A stretch of 64,000 bases of DNA, from the NCBI RefSeq assembly GCF_003205495.1, contig NZ_QJRX01000009.1:153980-217979 (forward strand), given 5' to 3'. The translations under genes and the position numbers were made by a program. Positions 59,107 to 64,000 of the stretch are shown one piece after another; position 1 is the stretch's first letter, and every line of letters begins with the position of its first letter. The notes under the pieces are model-generated. The model did not search any database. It worked only from the letters and a program-made list of their open reading frames with translations, and had not been told where the DNA came from. This DNA is from Aquipseudomonas alcaligenes. Its GTDB lineage: Bacteria; Pseudomonadota; Gammaproteobacteria; Pseudomonadales; Pseudomonadaceae.

Positions 59107-60426
59107 ATGTACGCCATCAGCGACAGTAACGCCTATCCCAGCGAGCGCGAGGCCGTCCAGAAGCTTGCACCTCAGCCCAAGTGCATCCGTGACACCGGCC
59201 TGAACGAGAACTTTCTCGGCGATCTGTTGTGCAAGCACCTTCACGATGCCGGCGTCCTCGACCTGCCGCGCCTGGTCGAGCGCCTGGCACTGACGGGCGC
59301 AGTGGTGGAAGAGGTGCTGCAGTTCCTGCGCAAGCAGGGACGCATCGAGGTGCTGGGGCAGACAGGGGGACAGGCGCTGCGCTATGGCCTGACCGAACGT
59401 GGCAGGGTCTCGGCGCGCGATGCCCTCGAGCGCAGCGGCTACCTGGGGGCGGCACCTTTCCCGGTGAGCGCCTATCGCTCGTTGCTGAAGGTGCAGACCA
59501 TCCACCATGGCAACATCACGTCACGCGACATGCGATCGGCCTTCGGGGGCGTGGTCCTCAGCGAGGGCATGCTGGATCAGCTCGGCGTGGCGATGAATTC
59601 CGGTCGGGCGATCATGATCTACGGCCCTGCCGGTACCGGGAAGACCTACATCAGCACCAAGCTGATCCGCCTGTTCGCCGAGGCCATATGGGTGCCCTAT
59701 GCCATCGTCATCAACGAGTCGGTGGTGGAGGTCTACGACCCCCAGGTGCACCAGAGCCTGGAAGATCCGCAGCAGAATCCACTGTTGCTGGACGAGGGTA
59801 TCGACCGCCGGCTGCTGTGCTGCAAGCGACCGATCGTGATCACCGGCGGCGAGCTGACCATGGAGCAGCTGGATGTCCGCTATGACCCTTACAGCCGCCA
59901 GTACCAGGCACCGCTGCAGCTCAAGGCCAGCAACGGCATGTTCATCATCGACGACATGGGGCGCCAGCGCATGGCGCCGGCGGAGCTGCTCAACCGCTGG
60001 ATAGTGCCGATGGAGGAGAAGCGCGACTTCCTCAGCCTTGGTGGCGGCCGGCACTGCGAACTGCCGTTCGACCTGATCCTGGTGTTCTCCACCAACCTGA
60101 ACCCGCTGGAGCTGGCCGACGAGGCCTTCCTGCGGCGCATCGGCTACAAGCTGCACTTCGATTACCTCAAGCCGGATGACTACGAGCGCATCTGGCGGCA
60201 GGAGTGCGAGCGGCTCGGCATCGCATTCGATCCGATCCTGCTGCGCTACGTCCTGCAGGGGCTGTACGAGGCGGAGGGCATGCCACTGGTGCCCTGTCAT
60301 CCGCGCGATCTGCTCGGCATGGCGCTGGACCGCCAACGCTACCTCGATAGTCCCGGGCCGCTGTCGCCTCGGGAGCTCGAGTGGGCATGGCACAACTACT
60401 TCGTGCAACTCGATTTTCTCGGCTGA
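59107..60426 (+). CDS. AAA+ ATPase with N-terminal winged-helix-like region, Tad locus
   Basis: 439 residues, no membrane segments. The N terminus (about 30-105) is helix-rich, ends LRKQGRIEVLGQTGGQALRY and GLTERGR, and looks like a winged helix. The AAA+ domain has Walker A GPAGTGKT (173-180), Walker B MFIIDDMG (278-285), sensor-1 Asn330 in FSTNLNPLEL and paired Arg in FLRRIGYKL (343-344). It is not TadA (no secretion-ATPase motifs) and not TadZ (no ParA/MinD P-loop). Position inside the tad operon, directly after tadV and 12 nt before rcpC, suggests a role in pilus assembly or its control. Precise function unknown. Confidence 0.85.
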   Translation: MYAISDSNAYPSEREAVQKLAPQPKCIRDTGLNENFLGDLLCKHLHDAGVLDLPRLVERLALTGAVVEEVLQFLRKQGRIEVLGQTGGQALRYGLTERGRVSARDALERSGYLGAAPFPVSAYRSLLKVQTIHHGNITSRDMRSAFGGVVLSEGMLDQLGVAMNSGRAIMIYGPAGTGKTYISTKLIRLFAEAIWVPYAIVINESVVEVYDPQVHQSLEDPQQNPLLLDEGIDRRLLCCKRPIVITGGELTMEQLDVRYDPYSRQYQAPLQLKASNGMFIIDDMGRQRMAPAELLNRWIVPMEEKRDFLSLGGGRHCELPFDLILVFSTNLNPLELADEAFLRRIGYKLHFDYLKPDDYERIWRQECERLGIAFDPILLRYVLQGLYEAEGMPLVPCHPRDLLGMALDRQRYLDSPGPLSPRELEWAWHNYFVQLDFLG

Positions 60427-60438
60427 GGAGATGCAGAC

Positions 60439-61233
60439 ATGAGTTCTCGTACTCTCACGCTGGTGGTCCTGTCCGTGGTACTCGGGCTGGGGGCCGCCTG
60501 GATGGCCAACAACTGGCTTAGCGAGCGGCTCAGCGCCGCTCCCGATGACAACATGCGCGGAGTGATGGTGGCAGCCGTTGAAATTCCCTTCGGCACCATG
60601 ATCGAGGCCCAGCACATCACCATGGTGCGCATGCCCAAGGCCACGGCTCCCGACGACTCGTTCGACAGTCCGGAGAAGGCCATCGGCAAGATCGCCACCT
60701 TCTCCATGCTGCGTGGAGACATCCTGCGCAGTGCCCGGCTGGCCGAGCACCTGGGCGGCAGCACCCTGGCCTCGCTGATCGAAACCGACAAGCGCGCCAT
60801 TTCGGTCCGGGTCGACGATGTGGTCGGGGTGGCCGGGTTCCTGTTGCCGGGTAACCGGGTGGATGTACTGGCCACCAAGAAGACCGGCAATGCCAATGCC
60901 CAGGCCGAGACCATCCTCGAGGACCTGCGCGTGCTGGCCGTGGACCAGACCGCCAGCACTGACAAGACCCAGCCCGTGGTGGTGCGTGCGGTCACCCTGG
61001 AGATGACTCCCGAGGAGGCCGAAATCCTGGTCAAGGCGATGGCTGAGGGGCGCCTGCAGCTGGCCCTGCGCAACCCGCTGGACAACCAGAAGCGCCCGCC
61101 CGAACCCCCGCCTGTTGCCGCTCAGCCGGCCCCGGCACCGGCTCCCCAGCCGAAGCCGGTGGTACGGCGCAGCAACGAGGGAGCAGGGGTGACGGTGATT
61201 CGCGGCACTGCAGTGGCCAACGTGCGTTTGTAG
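60439..61233 (+). CDS. rcpC: Flp pilus assembly protein RcpC/CpaB
   Basis: 264 residues. N-terminal membrane anchor (about 6-25), SAF domain (VMVAAVEIPFGTMIEAQHIT), then the RcpC/CpaB domain (AISVRVDDVVGVAGFLLPGN; LRVLAVDQTAS). A Pro/Ala-rich segment (about 215-245) precedes a short basic tail. RcpC is periplasmic and works with the secretin. Confidence 0.94.
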   Translation: MSSRTLTLVVLSVVLGLGAAWMANNWLSERLSAAPDDNMRGVMVAAVEIPFGTMIEAQHITMVRMPKATAPDDSFDSPEKAIGKIATFSMLRGDILRSARLAEHLGGSTLASLIETDKRAISVRVDDVVGVAGFLLPGNRVDVLATKKTGNANAQAETILEDLRVLAVDQTASTDKTQPVVVRAVTLEMTPEEAEILVKAMAEGRLQLALRNPLDNQKRPPEPPPVAAQPAPAPAPQPKPVVRRSNEGAGVTVIRGTAVANVRL

Positions 61234-61260
61234 GCGCCAGCGCCCTGGCGAGACAGGCTT

Positions 61261-61277
61261 CGCGGGCCGAGCCCGCG
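61261..61277 (+). promoter_or_regulatory. Hairpin between rcpC and rcpA
   Basis: CGCGGGC-CGA-GCCCGCG forms a 7-bp stem with a 3-nt loop in the 78-bp gap. No T-tract follows; it could modulate expression of the secretin relative to rcpC or stabilise mRNA. Confidence 0.4.
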
Positions 61278-61311
61278 CATACGGGACAAGCGGCCCGGCA
61301 AGGAGAGGGAC

Positions 61312-62781
61312 ATGCAAAGCATTCGAGTGATGGGTTCGGCGTTGCTCTTGGGCCTGAGCCTGGTGGTGACCCAGTTGCAGGCAGCCGAGAAGGCGGCCGT
61401 CAGCGTGATGCCGGCGCTCAATGACGGCAGTATCCAGGTACCGATCTACAAGTCCCGGGTGCTCAGCACGCGGGTGCCGGTCAAGCGCATTTCGGTCGGC
61501 AACCCGGACATCGCCGATATCCTGATCACCAGCCCATCCCAGCTCTACCTGCTCGGGCGTGCTCTGGGCAGCACCAACGTGCTGCTCTGGGACGGCAACA
61601 ACAGGCTGATCGACAGTCTCGACCTGGAGGTCGTGCACGATCTCGGCGGTCTCAAGAGCAAGCTCTACCAGCTGTTGCCGAACGAGAAGATCGAGGTGTT
61701 CAGCGCTCAGGGTGCCCTGGTGCTGCGCGGCCAGGTCAGCAGCGCGGCCGCCATGGACTCGGCGATGAGTATCGCCAAGAGCTATGCGGCCCAGAGCGTC
61801 AGCGTTGCCCAGGGCGAGGGGCAGGATGCCAAGGCGGGCCCCAGCAAGTCGCTGGAGGTGGTCAATCTGCTCAGTGTGGGCGGTGGCCAGCAGGTGATGC
61901 TCGAGGTCAAGGTGGCCGAGATGCAACGCAACCTGGTCAAGCGTCTCGGGGTGAATTTCCTGGCCATCGGCGAAGCCGGCAACTGGGACATCGGCACCTT
62001 CAATGGTGGCTCCTCGCTGCTCGAGGATGGCCTGCTGCGCGACAGCAAGGGCTTCCTGGCCCAGTTCGCTTCCGGCAGCTTCCTCTTCGACGTGGTGCTC
62101 GAGGCGGCCAAGGACAATGGCTCGGCCAAGGTCCTGGCCGAGCCGACACTGGTCACCCTGACCGGCCAGCAGGCCGAGTTCATCTCCGGAGGCGAGTTCC
62201 CGGTACCGATCACCGAAGAGGATGGCATCACCATCGAGTACAAGGAGTTCGGCGTCGGCGTGCGCTTCCTGCCGGTGGTGCTGGATGCCGACCGTATCAA
62301 CCTGAACCTGAATGTCTCGGTCAGCGAGATCTCCAACGCCAATGCCCTGGTCCTGGACACCGGCCTGGATACGCCGCTGGGCGACGGGGTAGGCCAGGTC
62401 ATTCCCTCGCTGACCAAGCGCAGCGCGCAGTCCACGGTGGAGCTTGCCAATGGTCAGACCATCGCCATCGCCGGCCTGATCAACGAGAGCACCCGCGATC
62501 TGGTCAGCCGCTTCCCAGGCCTCGGTGACATTGCCGTGATCGGCCACCTGTTCCGCAGTCAGGAGTTCATCAAGGGCGAAACCGAGCTGGTGATACTGGT
62601 GACCCCGCATATCGCCAAGCCGGTCGATGCCAAGCTGGTACGTCTGCCCACGGAGCGTTTCGTCGAGCCCAGCGATCTCGATTTCTACCTGCTCGGCAAG
62701 ACCAAGGGTGACGGCCCCGATCGTGCCGTGCCGGTCAGCCTGGGTGTCACCGGCAGCAGCTTCGGCCATGACCTCAAATAA
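61312..62781 (+). CDS. rcpA: Flp pilus outer-membrane secretin RcpA/CpaC
   Basis: 489 residues. Signal peptide (about 1-23, ending QLQAA), N0-type domain (VPVKRISVGNPDIADILITS), BON-like domain (VLRGQVSSAAAMDSAMSIAK), and the secretin domain (AEPTLVTLTGQQAEFISGGE; VELANGQTIAIAGLINESTR; GETELVILVTPHIAKPV). It forms the outer-membrane channel for the Flp pilus. Confidence 0.96.
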   Translation: MQSIRVMGSALLLGLSLVVTQLQAAEKAAVSVMPALNDGSIQVPIYKSRVLSTRVPVKRISVGNPDIADILITSPSQLYLLGRALGSTNVLLWDGNNRLIDSLDLEVVHDLGGLKSKLYQLLPNEKIEVFSAQGALVLRGQVSSAAAMDSAMSIAKSYAAQSVSVAQGEGQDAKAGPSKSLEVVNLLSVGGGQQVMLEVKVAEMQRNLVKRLGVNFLAIGEAGNWDIGTFNGGSSLLEDGLLRDSKGFLAQFASGSFLFDVVLEAAKDNGSAKVLAEPTLVTLTGQQAEFISGGEFPVPITEEDGITIEYKEFGVGVRFLPVVLDADRINLNLNVSVSEISNANALVLDTGLDTPLGDGVGQVIPSLTKRSAQSTVELANGQTIAIAGLINESTRDLVSRFPGLGDIAVIGHLFRSQEFIKGETELVILVTPHIAKPVDAKLVRLPTERFVEPSDLDFYLLGKTKGDGPDRAVPVSLGVTGSSFGHDLK

Positions 62782-62794
62782 CGGAGACGCCACG

Positions 62795-63064
62795 ATGAAG
62801 ACGCTAAATCTGCTGTGTGTCATGGCCGTTGTGCTGGGTGGATGCATGACCTACGACGAGGGGCGTGTCGGTCACCTGGGACAGAGCGTGTACGCCACCA
62901 ACTATGAGCAGATCGCCGACAAGGAGCGGGCTGCCAATCCCGGCAGCGCACCCTCGGCGGTGGGAACCGACGGGCCGCTGACCGAGCGCGTGCTGGACGG
63001 CTATCGGGGCAAGACCAGCGATGCCAAGCAGGTAAGCCAGCCCATCCAGATCAACATCGACTAG
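62795..63064 (+). CDS. Small predicted lipoprotein in tad operon
   Basis: 89 residues from ATG 62795 (CGGAGA upstream). The signal peptide ends in lipobox VLGGC. The mature part (MTYDEGRVGHLGQSVYATNY; later GTDGPLTERVLDGYRGKTSD) matches nothing I recognise firmly, though its place after the secretin fits the short lipoproteins (RcpB/TadD-adjacent or pilotin-like) seen in Tad loci. Confidence 0.75.
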   Translation: MKTLNLLCVMAVVLGGCMTYDEGRVGHLGQSVYATNYEQIADKERAANPGSAPSAVGTDGPLTERVLDGYRGKTSDAKQVSQPIQINID

Positions 63065-63077
63065 AGGAGCCTGCACC

Positions 63078-64000
63078 ATGAGCCCCCGCAAGCCGCGCCG
63101 CTCCACCGCGCTGCCACAACGTCAGCGGGGCGCTGCCATAGTGCTGATCGTCATCGCCCTGGTGTCCATCCTGCTGATGTCCGCCCTGGCCCTGGATGGC
63201 GGGCACATGCTGGTCAACAAGACCCGCCTGCAGAGCGCGGTGGACGCCGCCGCACTCAGTGGGGCTAAGACCCTGAGCGAATATGTCGGCGGCGACATGA
63301 GCGCCGGGGCCTCTGCCGCCCAGGCCGCGGTGACGCTGACACTCGATCTGAACGCAGCCGCTTCCGGCAATGCCGAGTTGGCTGGCGTCAGCGACCTGGC
63401 TCTGGTCACCTTCTCGGCAAGCGTCTACGGCCCCTTCGCGACGAGTGCCGGCAGCGATGCGCGCTACGTGCGGGTAGCCGTGCCGGACTTCCCGCTGGCA
63501 GGGTTCTTCTGGGGTGTCCTGCAGATGTTCGGCAACCCGGCGGACAAGGCCGTAGCCGCTATCGCCACGGCAGGCCCCAGCCCGACCAGCCCCTGCGAAC
63601 TGGCTCCGGTGATGGTCTGCGGCGAACCTGGGCAAGCGAACTTCGGCTTCGACTTCGGTGCGCTTCAGGTGCTCAAGTCGGCCTCGCACAACGATGCCAA
63701 CATAGGTCCGGGCAATTTCCAGTTGCTCGATTTCGGCTCCGGGGGCAAGACGGTTGGCGACCTGATGGCCGGAGGCGGCACCCTTTGCCCGCAGATCGGC
63801 GAGAATGTGCAGACCAAACCGGGCAATACCGTCGGCCCCTCCGTCAAGGGCCTGAACACCCGTTTCGGTGATTACAGCGGCGGCTATGACGCCGACGACT
63901 ACCCCCCGGATCTGGTAACCGATCATGGCCAGGAGGGCGGCACCGGCAATTCCGGCAGCTTCAGCCTGGCTGATGACGGCTCGACCATCCTGTTCGGCAA
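63078..64000 (+). CDS. tadG: TadG-like protein (3' end outside window)
   Basis: The frame is open from ATG 63078 (GAGGAGC upstream) to the window edge: 307 complete codons, no stop. N terminus: basic cytoplasmic tail, RQRGAAIVLIVIALVSILLM membrane helix, then LALDGGHMLVNKTRLQSAVD and AAALSGAKTL, the standard TadE/TadG-like start in which the pseudopilin-like helix is followed by a long periplasmic domain. The later part is Gly/Asp-rich (GKTVGDLMAGGGTLCPQIGE). Expected to be a minor component of the Tad pilus. Product length unknown because the gene is cut. Confidence 0.85.
   Translation, partial: MSPRKPRRSTALPQRQRGAAIVLIVIALVSILLMSALALDGGHMLVNKTRLQSAVDAAALSGAKTLSEYVGGDMSAGASAAQAAVTLTLDLNAAASGNAELAGVSDLALVTFSASVYGPFATSAGSDARYVRVAVPDFPLAGFFWGVLQMFGNPADKAVAAIATAGPSPTSPCELAPVMVCGEPGQANFGFDFGALQVLKSASHNDANIGPGNFQLLDFGSGGKTVGDLMAGGGTLCPQIGENVQTKPGNTVGPSVKGLNTRFGDYSGGYDADDYPPDLVTDHGQEGGTGNSGSFSLADDGSTILFG

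Noticed and set aside
59521..62847. Long - strand open frame opposite the tad genes (1108 codons)
   Set aside because: Antisense shadow of the AAA+ ATPase, rcpC and rcpA, all of which show family motifs on the + strand.

Overview
The window is a GC-rich stretch of about 64 kb from a Pseudomonas-type gammaproteobacterium. The assignment rests on the contiguous order of polar-flagellar genes (flagellin, flaG, fliD, fliS, fleQ, fleSR, fliEFGHIJ, fliKLMNOPQR, flhB, flhA, flhF, fleN, fliA, cheYZAB, motCD, parC/parP, cheW), on FleQ, FleS/FleR and FleN as regulators, and on the ccmA-I cluster followed by smc-zipA-ligA. The species cannot be fixed from sequence reading alone. No rRNA, tRNA, CRISPR array, insertion sequence or prophage was seen.

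Region 1 (1-38.2 kb) is one nearly unbroken flagellar and chemotaxis region on the + strand. It holds the 3' end of the flagellin gene, the filament cap and export chaperones (with two FliS paralogues), the FleQ/FleSR regulators, the basal body and export apparatus, a partner-switch signalling module (STAS protein, REC-PP2C-kinase-like protein, Hpt protein) placed between fliJ and fliK, the assembly regulators FlhF, FleN and FliA, and the chemotaxis/MotCD genes. The promoters that can be read match the known hierarchy. Sigma-54 (-24/-12) elements precede fliD (weak), fleSR, fliE, fliL and flhA. FliA (sigma-28) elements precede the second fliS and parP. A sigma-70-like promoter precedes fleQ.

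Region 2 (38.2-40.7 kb) holds an exported rhodanese and, on the - strand, a second FliK-like protein coupled to a short protein resembling the FlhB C-terminal domain. Region 3 (40.7-48 kb) is the cytochrome c maturation operon ccmABCDEFGHI with overlapping genes and a small lipoprotein gene at its end. Region 4 (48-55 kb) is smc, zipA and ligA.

Region 5 (55-64 kb) is the accessory-looking part. A - strand operon encodes an AraC-family protein with a degenerate receiver-like domain and a five-helix membrane enzyme of the alkaline-phosphatase/sulfatase superfamily with a threonine at the nucleophile position. It diverges from a Tad/Flp pilus locus on the + strand: flp prepilin, tadV-type prepilin peptidase, a winged-helix plus AAA+ ATPase, rcpC/cpaB, rcpA/cpaC secretin, a small lipoprotein and a TadG-like protein cut by the window end. 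The intergenic region between the two operons carries a 13-bp direct repeat at exact 21-bp periodicity, a good candidate activator site. The unusual AAA+ protein, the Thr-type membrane enzyme and the pseudo-receiver AraC protein are the best candidates for undescribed biology here.
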